Positions 1-12,394 of a stretch of DNA of 64,000 nucleotides are shown here, piece after piece. Within the stretch, counting starts at the first letter, position 1; every line of letters starts with the position of its first letter. The translations under genes and the position numbers were made by a program. The notes below the pieces were generated by a model, which was not told the origin of the DNA, did no database searches, and was given only the letters and a program-made list of their open reading frames with translations. Source of the DNA: Bagarius yarrelli (lineage: Eukaryota > Chordata > Actinopteri > Siluriformes > Sisoridae); the NCBI GenBank assembly GCA_005784505.1, contig VCAZ01000246.1, positions 124,001 through 188,000 of the forward strand, given 5' to 3'.

Positions 1-63
1 TTAAATCCAGAGTATATAACTGTCAGGATTTCACCTTCCCACCACCAGAGGTCTCCGTCTCCT

Positions 64-200
64 GAATACATTTACATTTACATTTGCAGCATTTGGCAGA
101 CGCCCTTATCCAGAGCGACTTACATTTATCTTATTTATACAATTAAGCAGTTGGGGATTAAGGGCCTTGCTCAGGGGGCCCAGCAGTAGTGACGGTTTAC
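64..200 (-). repeat. tRNA-Ser-derived SINE (family A), partial
   Basis: Reads on the minus strand. It begins on the + strand with 'acatttacatttgcagcatt' and 'ggcagacgcccttatccagagcga', the reverse complement of the family tail, then 'gggccttgctcagggggccc', the central part. The head is truncated. Confidence 0.8.
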
Positions 201-2789
201 TTCCTGTTGGCTAGCTACTTAGGCTAGCCCTTTTTAGACTCCATCATTGCAAAGTATTGTTTACTCATGCTACTTACTAAGCTTTCTCATTGTTTATCTG
301 TCTGCTCGGTTTCTGATCTTTGCTCGGTATCTTCGATTCTGTGTTATTGTCTTATGTCTTGGAATTGTTGGTCGGTTTTTGTTTGACGTCTCAGCCCACT
401 TAGGTTAATAAAGGTTTTGTTCTGCACTATGGATTCATCTTCGTCTGAGTCCTCACAATAACTGCTGATGTTGGTGTAAAAACGGTCAGACTCAGCTAGC
501 GATACGATTCGTCCTGGAGCGCTAGCGACCTGTGAGATGGCGGTATTAGTGAGAAAGTTGTTGATGAACTGAGAAAACTGGACAGACTAAAGCGCTAAAG
601 CTTCGCTGCATCACACGCTGTAGCCCGATAGAGTAAAGGCTAAATTCCATGAACATCGCAGAGACAGACACTATTTATATCTATTTTATAGTTGATATAA
701 AAATAAGATAAAAAATATGCAGGTCAGATTAATATATTTAAATATAATATATTATTAACTGTATTTTTTGATGATAACGCAACCAATAAATTAACTTAGT
801 AATTTTAAAAAGACATATTTACAACAGGCAAAAACCCCCCCCCCCAAAAAAAAACAAAAAAACAAAAACAAGATTACATATTACAATTATTTCCTTTTCT
901 TTCTTTTCTAATATTTATATTTTATTTTACCAAAAAAAAAAGCATCATTTGGAATTTAACAATGATGTCATACTTCGGCTAAACTGAACTAAAAACTAAT
1001 TGTTTATCCTTTACAGAGAATATGCAAATGAATAGTGCATTCGTTAAATATGGATTAGTTAAAGTATTAAAAAATGATTACAGATGTTTATTATTTAAAA
1101 TAAAATCTAATATCTAATGACTATTTAAGATTATTGCACATCCCAAATCATGACTAACACAAAGTTCTTTAAAATATGCAAATGAGGCATTGCATGTGGG
1201 CGGGGCCTGGGCTTCTTTGAATATAACCTACATGAATTTTTGGATGGTTTTATTACATAATTATTATTATTTTTCCTTTTTAAAAACTGTAGTCACAAAA
1301 AGCAGCACAATATTCAGGAGTAAAAAGGAAAAAATAAACCGAAGTGAGACAGAAAGTCCTTTTGTACATGTCTCTCAGCTGCTGTGTGATATTTGTCCCG
1401 AGTGTTTGAAATGATTAAAAAAGGCCTATTAGGAATTCCGGTCAGCCGTCGCACAGATGGACACGGCGTCCCAGAGGGCTGTGATACAACAGCATTCAGA
1501 GCTCAGACAAAAGAAGGCAAGAACAACAACATTCAGGTGGAAAAAAAATATATGAAATTTGTCAGAGGTAAGAAATTAAAGCACAGTAAATATTTTAAAA
1601 GCTGCTTCTATTAAACCAGCAGAAAATAAAAGCACATCAGTGGAATGTAACTATAACATTATTGGACATGAAGAACAAACAAACATGCAAAATATAAAAT
1701 GATTTTAAAAAACAAAAAACAGAAATGTTATTATATCATAAAAAAAAAAAAAAGGTTTGCATTTATTAAACAAACGAAAGACACCAAGACACCAAAGGGT
1801 TAACCAAAGCCGGCAAAAGCTCTTTACGGATGGTGAAGTGCAGATACTCATGTTTAAAACGACTCTGGGGTAAAAGTTGAAGCACTGAATACACTTTTTA
1901 CTCAAGTTAAAGTAAAGAAGTTTTGGATCTGACACGTATTTACGTAAAAAGTCAAATTAACTACCAGAAAAGTAAATCAACTACCAGAATAACGTGACCA
2001 TTCCGTAAAAATAACCATTCTGCACCCAAAGGTGATGGAGATTCTGGTCTTCTAAAGAGATGACGACCCTTACAAATATATCTAGTTAGTAAGTTAACTA
2101 ATGTTAACTAAAATCTGGTATTTATTACTAAACTAAACAAACGATACAATGACAACAGTGTGTAATAGAAAGACAAACGCATGAAACCTAAATGTTGGAA
2201 ATAAAAATAAAGTGAATATTTATATAAAACAAATTAAAGATGAAAGAATAAAAACAAACACATGCAACGAGAATATATAAATGTTTAAGAATAAAAAAAA
2301 TAGAAAATAATTTTTGGTATTTACTAAACAAACAAAAGCTGAAAGTACAAAGCATAAAAAATAAAGAGCAACAATGATAAAAAAGAAGACAAATGCAAAA
2401 ACTGTTAAAATCACAATGTTCATTAGTAAAAAACAAACAAACTGGCTTAAAAAACTGTCTTCTACACACTTCCCCTTTATATTCTTCTGATATTCTTCTG
2501 TCCACACGTCCCTCCTGACATGTTCATCCATCCATTCCAACCTGCACTCGCTTCTTCATGTCTTTACCTGTTGTAATTTACATAAAACAAACAATAGTAA
2601 ATATAAACTTAATCAAAAATTTTTATAATAATAAAAGTATATTTCTTACATAAAGAAGGGACAAAAAAACGTTCTTTAAGGACAACATTTTTTTTTTTAA
2701 TATTGTAACAAAATAAAATATGAAATAAAGACAGGAGTGTATCCGAGTAATTGACATTTATAATAATAATAAATATCTAACAAACAGCT

Positions 2790-3263
2790 TCTGTACCCTG
2801 GCGGTGCACACGGAACCGAAAGGTATTTTTTTTTCCTGGCTGACTTTCACGCGCTCCAACTCTTGTTTATCCAAACAGACAATTTGGAGCCGTAGGACTG
2901 TGTATCAATTTTGCAGCGAGTGAAGAGAAATGACCAGCAGGTGGGTGTGCTCGGATGCCAGCGGGGACCGTGATTGGAACAGGGCAGCTACAGTGCTCCC
3001 CGCTGGCATCCAAGCTGCTCGTGGGTAGTGAAAGACAGTTCGGGCTTCCTATTCTTGACGCGTTGATGAAGATTGACGGCTACGTTGGACGAAGTTCAAC
3101 CGCACCGACGGGCTACGAGATCCTGAAACGCCTGGCCGCTCCAATCGCACCTCTATATTTGGATAATAAGGTTTGGATGGAAATGTTTTTGAATTTGTAT
3201 TCCAGGATTTTTTCGAAAACAGCACCGTGTGTCAGACAGTCGGAGAAGGAAGTGGTAGCTTAA
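2790..3263 (+). other. GC-richer island with a 102-codon ORF and a 15-bp hairpin, unrecognised
   Basis: This stretch is richer in G, C and CpG than its AT-rich surroundings. An ATG ORF at 2955-3263 encodes 102 residues starting MPAGTVIGTG that I do not recognise. It also has an inverted repeat, 'ggatgccagcgggga' (about 2952) and its complement 'tccccgctggcatcc' (about 2997), with a loop of about 30 bases. A possible donor 'aag|gttt' lies near 3171. It could be a small exon, a promoter-like island or part of a mobile element. No signal peptide is evident, so I do not call it erbb4 exon 1. Confidence 0.25.
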
Positions 3264-3418
3264 TAGTTAAAGTGTTGGACTAATTCAAAAATCATGGGTT
3301 TCAATTCTAGGACCACCAAATTGCCACTTGTTAGTGGGATTTGAGAAAAAAAAAAGAGATAAATATAAGTTGCTCTGGATAAGATCGTCTGCCAAATGCC
3401 CTAAATGTAAATGTCAAA
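3246..3418 (+). repeat. SINE family A copy
   Basis: Head 'gtggtagcttaatagttaaa..gttggact', a decayed B box and the tail 'gttgctctggataagatcgt' followed by 'ctgccaaatgc'. It covers the end of the ORF at 2955. Confidence 0.8.
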
Positions 3419-3503
3419 ATAAAATCATAACTAAAATCTGTTTAATTAATGTTGATGTTATTTAAAGGATTTAAGTTAATTTTATTGATAATTACTCTAA
3501 CAT

Positions 3504-3850
3504 AGCAGCACGGTGACTTAGTGTTTAGCACTGTTGCCTCACAGTAAGAAGGTCCCGGGTTGGATTCCCCTGCAGGGGTCTTTCTGTGTGGAGTTTGTAT
3601 GTTCTCCCTGTGTGTGTGTGTGTGTGTTTACTCCGGGTTCTCCGGTTTTCTCCAACAGTCCAAATACATGTATGTTAGATTGATTGGTGATTCTAAATTG
3701 CCCATAGAAGTGAGTGTGTGTGTGTGTGTGTGTGTGTCTGTAATGAATTGGTGACCTGTCTAGCCTGTCCAGGGTGTCACCCTTTCAGAGACGACTGGGA
3801 TAGACTCCAGCAGATCCCTGTGACCCGAATTAGGAAATAAGCGGGTAAAG
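3504..3850 (+). repeat. SINE family B copy (teleost tRNA-like SINE with LINE-like tail)
   Basis: Starts 'cagcacggtgacttagtgtt', then 'ctgttgcctcacag', 'ggagtttgtatgttctccct', 'actccgggttctccggtttt', 'gattctaaattgcccat', 'ctccagcagatccctgtgac', and ends in 'aataagcgggtaaagaag'. Two TG microsatellites have grown inside it. Related copies lie at 19690, 42254 and 62115. Confidence 0.85.
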
Positions 3851-4189
3851 AAGAAACATTCTAACATATTTACATATTTTCACCATTTTTTTAAATTTCC
3901 AGCAGTGGCAGTTTTGTTGGCGCTGGGAATTGAACCCCAGACCTTCTGAGCAGCAACCGAACATCCTAGTGTATGATTAATAAAATATGTTGCAGAACAC
4001 AATATAAGGAGGTTTTCGCTAAGCTGCTAAATAATCATAATAATAGTAATAATAATTATTATCATCGCTGCAGAGGCTTTAGCTGTTTTGGTTTAATCAT
4101 TGATTAAGAATAATTCCAACTTTTCATTCTTGTAACATTCATTTTTCCACAATTTTTTAAAAATGTATAAATCGATTAATAATTTTTAA

Positions 4190-4345
4190 CTCTAATACAT
4201 TTACAGAATTTGGAGCGACTTACCCTTTTTATACAACTAAGCAATCAGAGGTTAAGGGCCTTTTTCCGGGGCCCTAACCGGGTGGTGCTGGGAATCGAAC
4301 CCCTGGGAATTTAACCCCGATCTACCAATTACCAGTTCAACACAT
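4190..4345 (-). repeat. SINE family A copy, partial
   Basis: Plus strand reads 'tttggagcgacttaccc', 'gttaagggccttt' and 'ggtggtgctgggaatcgaac', the reverse complement of tail, middle and B-box region. Confidence 0.75.
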
Positions 4346-5610
4346 TAATCAAAAGATGATTTGAATTTCCAAGTATGTCTCGCAGGATGTTAGAATATTG
4401 TTAGCGTAAAAAATGTAGATAAAACTTCTAATACATGAAAAAAAATATCACCTGTTACTGTCATACTAAAAAGTAGTAAAACGAATAGCTGTTTTTGTCG
4501 TATTGACCGTGCTAGCTGTAGTGCTAACAACTTTTAGTCCCGACACAGCATTAAATGTGTTAAAAGCCCATGTCTAAATAAACTCCCCGTGAATAAGTCT
4601 GGTTTTAGTGTCCAAGTGAGAAATCTAAAGTGGAAAATTAAAGAGGCGTTTACTGCTGCCAGTTGGCATCGCTTGGTGCCTGTAAGGCGTGAGGAATATA
4701 ATGGTGCCAAGCGCCGTTCGTTTGGCCACGTCCCATCTTGGACCTGGAAAGCACTTGGACTGGGTTTTGTCCTATGCTTGACGGGTCCCGTGTCCTGTTC
4801 ATCATTCATTCCCTGATACAGATATCAAAAAAGTCTATTTCAGCGGAAGGACGGATGGATGAAGCGTCGCCGATTGGCTGTTCGATCGATGACTTGCGAG
4901 TTTGTTCATTGAAGTTGGCTTTTATCAGCGTCAAAGCTGTTGTAGTTGGCAGTGCAGCTCTTTACGCTTATCTTCTTGTTATTCTTTGCTGACATTTTAG
5001 CCAGGGATTTTCTCCGTCCTGTAACCAAGCCAGGCTTCCCTTCCAAGCTCATAGAGAGAGCCTCAAAGCGCCAGATGCCACCCATTGGCTCCGTCAAATA
5101 TGCTTAAAGATTACAAGGCAAAGATTTTAAAGGATGGACTCAGCAGCTAATATATTGTTGTGTTGTTATTTATTTTTCTGTACAGATTCCGAAGGTCATT
5201 ACTAGCGGTGGGTTGGTCAGTTCTGTGAAGGAAATGTTTGTTTCTGTTCTGTTGCCAGGACTCGCTTGCAGCTTTGGTGTTATTTCTGATCTGTTAATTT
5301 AAGAAAGAAGAAATAAAACATAGCAACAAAGACTACGCGGCTACGATAATAATCCCCTAGTCATACAGGAAGTATCTAAGAGTTCATCCTAAATACGGAC
5401 GGATTATAAAGTTTACCATTTTTAACATATATGCTAATAACTCCTTGTCAAAAAAGTCTTAATAACAGAAATACATGGATGCGATGCTGACACTGTTAAA
5501 AATAAGTCACTTGCTTGTCATCAACATGATATGCTAATTGCTAGCTTTTAAAAGAAACTAACAGACCAAACAAAATGTTTTGTATTGTTCTTTGATTAAA
5601 TGGAAATGAC

Positions 5611-6386
5611 TAGTGGTGGGAAAAAAATGTTCATCGATGCATCGCGATTCTTTCTCTAACGATTCTGAATTGATTCTCAAATAGTCAGAAGGGATTCGGA
5701 ATTTTAAATTAGATGGCGACAGTGTGGGTCTGTGTGCAAGCAAGAAACGGAAAAATGATTAGTACTGATAGAAGCAAGTAGGCAAGTAGTGTTGCTTTTA
5801 GGCGTCAGACTGTGTGCAAAGTTTGTGCCATCAAATTTAAATAATTCAGGAACATGGAAAACCGATTCCACTCAGAGCTGCAAAAACTTCTCCTCCAGCG
5901 GCCTCCACTACCAGTTTCACTCAAACGAACCTTGAGCAATGGCAAATCTTCCACCGGATTCTAGGAAAAGGTAAAGGATTTGTGCCGGTTCTCTGTGGTG
6001 GATAACACAGGGTTCCACACACACTGTTACAGGTGCTTGAGTGGAGGTACATTGTGTCCTTACGCCGTTATTTAGGTGTTCTTTATAATCGTTATAATAA
6101 TCAGAGCCTCAGTTCATCCTGAACACTGAACTTTATTAATAAAAGAAGATTTATGAAATCAAATCATCTTTTTTAAGGTGGATTAATATTTATACAGAAA
6201 TTCCAACTATAAACAAAAAGCATAGAAACTCCAATTTTGGTTCAAATGTAAAGATGTAAACACGTATTTACACAGCAGAAGAATTAGAAAAAGGTCTAGA
6301 TTAAGAATCAATTTTAGCCTTGGATCGAGACTCCCAGAATCGGAATCGGATCGGATCGTAAAAGTACCTAAAGATTCCCACCCTTA
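5611..6386 (+). mobile_element. hAT-like (ZBED-type) transposon remnant
   Basis: The left end 'tagtggtgggaaaa' and the right end 'tcccaccctta' are imperfect inverted repeats. Inside, broken frames read like a hAT transposase: TVCKVCAIKFK near 5808-5840 (BED zinc finger) and RFSVVDNTGFHT near 5980-6020, a motif typical of ZBED/hAT transposases. Stops and frame breaks make it non-functional. Family assignment rests on motif recognition only. Confidence 0.6.
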
Positions 6387-6555
6387 AAAATGTCGCTCTT
6401 ATAGACCACCAGACGTGAACTGATGGATTGCGATCTCGCTGCAGTTTGTAATTCAATCGATTAGCAGCCAAAAAAATAACTGAAATTTTTCAAACACAAA
6501 GCTTCGCATCTTTACTAGTTGAGCCTCTGTTGTGGTTTGTGTGACCAATCACAAG

Positions 6556-6732
6556 CAGGAGGTAGTGCAGTGGTTAAGGTGTTGGACTGCTAATTGGCAG
6601 ATCAGGGTTCGATACGCAGCACAATCAAGCTGCCACTGCTGGGCCCTTAACCCCTCTGTCGCTCAGTTGTATAAAAGAGATAAATGTATGTCACTCTAGA
6701 TAAGACAGCTGCCAAATGCTGCAAAGGTAAAG
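6556..6732 (+). repeat. SINE family A copy with clear tRNA-Ser-like head
   Basis: 'agtggttaaggtgttggact' plus 'gctaat' resembles a tRNA-Ser(GCT) A-box/anticodon region; the B box is 'cagggttcgatacgc'. The tail 'tcactctagataagacagct' and 'gccaaatgctgc' follows. Confidence 0.85.
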
Positions 6733-6899
6733 TGAAGGTTTTTTAAATTCTTTTTACCCCAAACTGAAATGTATAGCTAGATCATCAAATATTTACTAAA
6801 TCATTTTTTTTCTGTTTTAGATTATATAATCAACAATTTGTTACCAATCACAATTATGGATAATGTGGTGTGTCGAATGTTTAGGGCTCTCCATTGTTG

Positions 6900-7003
6900 A
6901 TTGTTTGGGCCCTTAAGCCAGGCTCTTTGCTCCATAGTGGCTGTATCATGCTTCACTCTACTCCCTGACTCATCTTTCTATGCTGGAGTATGAAGAAACA
7001 TAT
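6900..7003 (+). repeat. SINE family C fragment
   Basis: Contains 'ggctgtatcatgcttcactc' and 'ggagtatgaagaaa', the 3' half of the family whose fuller copies lie at 11085, 56325 and 62355. Confidence 0.55.
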
Positions 7004-7017
7004 GATTCTATTCTGGA

Positions 7018-7190
7018 TATTTCAGTGATTAAGGTGTTGGATTGCTGATCAGATGATTATGGCTTCAATTCCCAGCACCACCAAGCTGCCACTGTTGGGC
7101 CCCTGAGCAAGGCCCTTAACCCTCAACTGCTCAGTTGGATAAAAAATAAGATAAATGTAAGTTGATTTGGATCAGGCCATCTACCAAAAG
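7018..7190 (+). repeat. SINE family A copy
   Basis: 'gtgattaaggtgttggattg' head, 'cttcaattcccagcaccacc' B-box region, 'gcaaggcccttaaccctcaa' middle, and a decayed tail 'atttggatcaggccatctac'. Confidence 0.85.
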
Positions 7191-8502
7191 GATTTTTACT
7201 CTATCTGGAAAAATGGCAGTAGAAGATCCGTTATGGTCACGGATGCGAGTAAAGCTGGTTGTTTTTCCAGTCTCAGCATGTGACCTGTTCAGCTTGAAAC
7301 CATTGCATGTGTGAATCCAGGAATGATCTTGGTGTTAATCCTGATTTTTGCTGACACATGGGCAGATGGACCAGCGCTTGTCAGCATGCGCCAGTCTCTC
7401 CTGTGTAGCTGGTCGCGGTTTTGTTCACACAGCCACCAAATCCAGCCAAGTTCACCGCTGATATCTGAAGCGCTACCAGACCGTTTTGGAAAGCATTCCC
7501 ATCCATGTGGGTGTTATGTGGGAGTCATGTCCATGTGGAATCAGTTATGAATAATTGATTAAAGGAGCTTTTGAAAACTCCATTTGGTGTACAAGGCTGT
7601 AACGGATGGGCGCTTTTACCAGTGGGAAAGGAATATTTGCTGGATTCTGCAAGAAAAAGTCAACAAGATTTAATAAGAAATAGATTAGAGTAGGTGAAAG
7701 AATCGATTTGTTCTATAAAAGAATTGATTAGTTAGATAGATAAATCAATCATGAATAAAATAAAAATGAATGCATAAGTTAAAGGAATCACATATGAAGT
7801 TGTCAAAGAGGTGAATTAATCAAATTGGTAGACAGCAGAATCAGTTGAGTAGGTGGAGGAATCAGTTTGCTCTCTAAAAGAACAATTAGGTGACTGAATC
7901 AAGTAGATAAACAGAGGATGTAGATGGAGAAATCAATAAAGTAGATAGAGTTAAATTAATACTGTTTTATTTAATGAAGGTAGATGGAGGAATCAAGTAG
8001 GTAAATAACAAAATCCAATAGCTAGAAAAAGAAGTTGAGAATTCGAAAAGGTAGCTGAAAGAATTAAATTGGTAGAGAACTAAATTAATTGGATTGCTAG
8101 ATGAGTCAGCAAGGTAGAATCAAGTTGGTGGACAAATAAATATATTAAAAAGTTGAGAGAATTTATTTGGTAGAGAAATTAGGTCAATTAAATTAAATAA
8201 TTAAATTAGGTTGCTCGATGAGTCAACTAGTAGACTAAGGGTGTGACGAGACATTTATCCCACTAGACGAAACGAGGCACAAAGCTGGGTTCACGAGAAT
8301 GAGACAAGACTTTTTTTTTAAAGAAATCCTCAGTGATGAAATACAGGAAAAAAAATAGTCTTCTATTCAAGTCCAGTCTGTGTAGCAAGGTTTTTTGTGT
8401 GTGCGAATCCTTTGATGTGTGGCTCAAAATCCTGCCTCGCGCACAGCCACATCCATATTACACGCATTTTCTTATACAATAACAATGCAGATAGTGTTAG
8501 CA

Positions 8503-8618
8503 GAGGGGGAAGTGGTGGCACAGTGGCTAAGGTGTTGGACTATCAACTTCAAGACCTGGGTTTAATTCCCAGCATTCCCAGCATCCCAACAAAATTGTTG
8601 TTAAATTGATAAATGGAG
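8503..8618 (+). repeat. SINE family A copy, tail-less
   Basis: 'gtggcacagtggctaaggtg' and 'tgggtttaattcccagcatt' with a small duplication of 'cccagcat'; it then stops before the central part. Confidence 0.75.
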
Positions 8619-9318
8619 GAATCGAGTATAAAGGTGAAGGAATCTTGACAGGAAGCATGATAGGAAGTATGAATGAATCACTGATCAGATTGGGGTTTAA
8701 AGTAAACTAAATTTAAATACAATCACAAGGATATGAAATACAATTTCTGCTTCATTTACTTTTCTTTAAGTTCATTGCTAGTTTTAGTCATAACTTTGAT
8801 TAATACTTAATCGGGTCGATATCAGGCAAAAAAAGGGCACTTACATCAGAACGCTGAACAGAACTGTGTACTGTGTAAATTTTCTCTCTTATTATTTTCT
8901 TTACTTTTGCAGTTTCTTCTTGCTGCTCATGGATGTGTTCGTACTTTCAGGAGGCGAGAAAGGGATCCCCGACCTTGATCTTGTGTTCTGAGAGTGTTTG
9001 TAGGGACAGAATGAGAGCGGTTTGGCTCGGAGTCTAATCATTGCACATTAGATGTTCTTAATTCCCTACAGACCCCCCCCCAACAGACTAAACAGACACG
9101 CACACATACACACACACACAGATAGACGTCTGGAAACTGTTCAAAGAAGAACACTTTAACATTTTTTTGTATAGATGGAGTCAAGGACTCTAAAGCTGTG
9201 TGTGTGTGTGGGGGGGGTATTTTATAGTTATTATTGGTTTCTATGGTGCTTTGGATATGATACTAAACTGACTTCAGTATTACTGCAATTCATTTGAAAA
9301 AAGTCTCAAACCACTAGT

Positions 9319-9346
9319 GCGCGCACACACACACACACACACACAC
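9319..9346. repeat. (CA)n microsatellite
   Basis: Uninterrupted CA dinucleotides after 'gcgcg'. Confidence 0.9.
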
Positions 9347-9698
9347 TTCTATATAAATAAATAAATGAGTAATTAAATTCATAGGTTGGAATAGAAGCTA
9401 ATAAGTTAGAAGAAATCAATTAATAAGATAAATAAAACAACTAAGTTGATTCCTCAGTTAAATCTCTTAGTGGAAGAATCAGGAGTCTATTTAATTAACA
9501 GAATCAGTTATATAGATATCAACTTACATAGAAGAATCAATAAGGTACATAAGGAAACAATTTATCAGACAGAGAAATTGATAATAAAATAAGATTTAAT
9601 TGGGCAGATAAACGAGTCAAAGAGGTAGGTTAAGGAATCATTTGGATGAATAAATGAATCAGTTTGTTTATTCAAAGATTCAAATAAAGACTATTTGG

Positions 9699-9872
9699 GA
9701 AAGGAAGTGGTGGCTTAGTGGTTAAGGTGTTGGACTGATAACAAAAACAAAAGACCAAGCCACCACTGTGGGCCCTTGAGCAAGGCCCTTAACACCCAAT
9801 TGCTCAGTTGTTTAAAAGAGATAAATGTAAGTCGCTCTGGATTAGGACGACTGTCAAATGCTGTAAATGTAT
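9699..9872 (+). repeat. SINE family A copy
   Basis: 'gtggcttagtggttaaggtg' head, middle 'cttgagcaaggcccttaaca' and tail 'gtcgctctggattaggacga' are clear. The B-box segment is replaced by 'aacaaaaacaaaagacc'. Confidence 0.85.
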
Positions 9873-9883
9873 TTGGTAAGATT

Positions 9884-9921
<38 letters not shown>
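9884..9921. repeat. (GATA)n microsatellite
   Basis: Nine or so perfect 'gata' units directly after the SINE tail. Confidence 0.9.
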
Positions 9922-9922
<1 letters not shown>

Positions 9923-10719
9923 TTATGTGATATACTCCTTCAGCCACTTAATTGATTCCTATATCTAACCAATTGCTTCCTTCATCTTTCTGTTTGTTTA
10001 AGATCAATTTACCGTCCTTTTTATCGCTTTCAACAATCGTAAAGTTTTAAAGAGGCTTTACAGAATCGCGTCTGAAAAGACATCATTAAACACTCACTGA
10101 CACACTCACACGCTCAACACATCCCTAACTAAGCAAGTCAGAGGCGACAGCGACATGGAACCAAAACTCCAACTTATCTAGCTACAGCATTTTAGCATAA
10201 TAACTAAATTCATTACCTACTTAATTGATTCTTCTTAATTGATTCTTCGCTGTGCTAAATTGATTCCTTTCTCTGCATAAAGGAATCAGTTAATCAAACA
10301 GAGAAGTTGACATGATAAAATGAAGAAGCAATTAGCTACCTGAAAGATCCTGGAATTAATTAAGTGGTGGAATTGAATAGATGAATGGAAGAATCAATTA
10401 TGTCAATTGTGTCAACTATCTAGAAGATTTCAGTTAGCTGCACTGAAGAAGCATTTGTGTAGATGAAATGTGAAGGAAGAAATCAGTCAGGCATACATAA
10501 AACTTAAAGCATCTTTTTATTTCTTTATTAATAAACTTTAATCCAAATCTATCCTTAAATGTGTTCCAGCATAGTTCTAAGGGTTCTCTCAGATGTCACT
10601 GCATGAAACTACACACAGACCAGAAATCGTTTGGCTTGGTATTTTGCACATGATAATGAAGAATTTGGCCTAATTGAGGCACCATATGCATATTGAGACG
10701 CTACATGCGATGTACTGGC

Positions 10720-10721
<2 letters not shown>

Positions 10722-10755
<34 letters not shown>
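10722..10755. repeat. (GA)n microsatellite
   Basis: Perfect GA repeat. Confidence 0.9.
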
Positions 10756-10757
<2 letters not shown>

Positions 10758-11084
10758 GGGCACCAGCCACTTGTCAGAAGACATCAGGATTAGATTCACA
10801 CTCATGACACACAGATTAGACGGTGACAGAAGGAGATAATAGCTTTACTCGATCGCTATTGATGTTGCAATCTAGGTAGATTGCAAGACCACCAGATGAC
10901 GGTAAAGATGAAAGTTTGCATCAGAAATAATCTTAAAAATATAATTTGACATTATAAAATTATTTTTTTTACTTCAACAATCTGGCCACTTAATTAATCT
11001 AACCACCTAATTGATTCATCTATCCATCATCAGCCAACTGATTTATTTTCCTACCACTCGGATATGCCACACTTCATAATTGAA

Positions 11085-11295
11085 TCAAGGTGGCTCAATA
11101 GTAAAGGTGCTGAGTTTTTGATCTAAAGACCAGGAAGATCTGAGTTCAAACCCCACAACAATCAGCCAGGCACTGTTGTGTCCTTGAGTAAGCCCTCTAA
11201 CCCTTCCTGCTCCAGGGACGCTGTATCATAGCTGACCCTGCGCTCTGTAAAGAAAGAATTTCACTGTGCTGAGTAAATGGGACAAAGTCCTATAC
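11085..11295 (+). repeat. SINE family C copy
   Basis: Head 'ggtggctcaatagtaaaggt', B-box-like 'gagttcaaaccccac', then 'cctgctccagggacgctgta', 'gctgaccctgcgctctg' and 'aagaatttcactgtgctg'. Closely like a SINE I recall from catfish genomes. Confidence 0.8.
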
Positions 11296-12394
11296 AAAGT
11301 GATTTTCACTAAATTGATTTCTATAGCTAACCAACTAATTCCTTTACCTTTTTAATCCATTCGAATCTTTGAATCCGGCTAAATCGATTCCTTCAGCCAC
11401 CAAATTGATTCCTAATCTCATCTTTTTGGTTATTTAAGCAATCCGGCTCTAGCATTATAGCATAATAATTGAATCCATTAATTTCTTACTTCTTTTAATT
11501 CTTTTTAACTGATCAAAAAAAACCAATTGATTCTTCCCTCTGCCTTATTTTTCCAATTTTACTGCCTTTCTGCTACTAAACTGATTTATTTACACCCTTT
11601 GATGATTCCTCTGTTGACCTGAATCGACCCCTCCGTTTCCTACGTTTAGCTAACTGATTCTATTAGCTTCCCAGTTGACTCCTTTTATATAGGTATTGGA
11701 TTCTTTAAGTTGATTCTCTCATCTTTGGAATCTGTAATTTCTTTATTGTCCGCATGTTGAATCAACTTGGCTCATTTTTTTACATGATTATTTCAACTCC
11801 CTAAAAGACTTGTGAGTCATTTGTGTTTATATAAAAACAAATTTAAGAGTATTAAGGTAAAATTTTGACACCTGATTTATGCAATATAACTGAATATGAA
11901 TGTAAAAGAAGTCATGAGTGATGCTCAGGGATCAAATCTAAAGCTGGGGACATTCTGGTGAGAAACAAAGGAAAGCAGCACAAAGAACTGAAAGGTTTCC
12001 AGACAGCCTGCTTATTTGATTCATTTTTAAAGAGGACGGACTTTGTTGTATTTGAAATCATTCTGCAGATACAGAGGCTCATTGAACTGTCCAAACACAC
12101 AAAACATGTCAAGCTGAGGCACACTTGGACAAATACTCCATTAGGTGGGGTTTTTTTGTCCTGAATGGTTAATGGACAGATTGGGTTGTGGTTTGGTTCG
12201 TTACTTTATGGCTCGTGATGCCTGCATTGTGTGTCAAGACGGCACTTTGGGAGCGATAAGCTCAAAGGAGTGTTTAGAGTTTAGCAGCCACAAAAAAGCC
12301 ACATCCCTTTGTGTAAATTGGGCATGGTAAAATTTTTTATTTGCAGGCTGTGACCAAAATCACATACCGCCATATTATGTAGTGTGGGAAAAAC

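Larger units (their letters stand above)
7670..11810. repeat. Degenerate ~20-bp tandem/dispersed repeat field, both orientations
   Basis: Many diverged units resembling 'gaatcaattaggtagatgga' occur at 7670-8240 and 9380-9690. The same unit in reverse ('attgattcctctatctacct'-like) fills 9940-10260 and 10980-11780, with mixed orientation around 10265-10460. SINEs and microsatellites interrupt it. No coding sequence is seen. It looks like an old decayed minisatellite with an inversion or inverted duplication. Confidence 0.6.

Noticed and set aside
2188..2540. Minus-strand hydrophobic ORFs near 2.2-2.5 kb
   Set aside because: Poly-Phe/Ile frames from A-rich sequence; no homology seen.
6556..6620. 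Functional tRNA-Ser gene
   Set aside because: Only the head resembles tRNA-Ser; it runs directly into SINE body and tail, as in many copies here.
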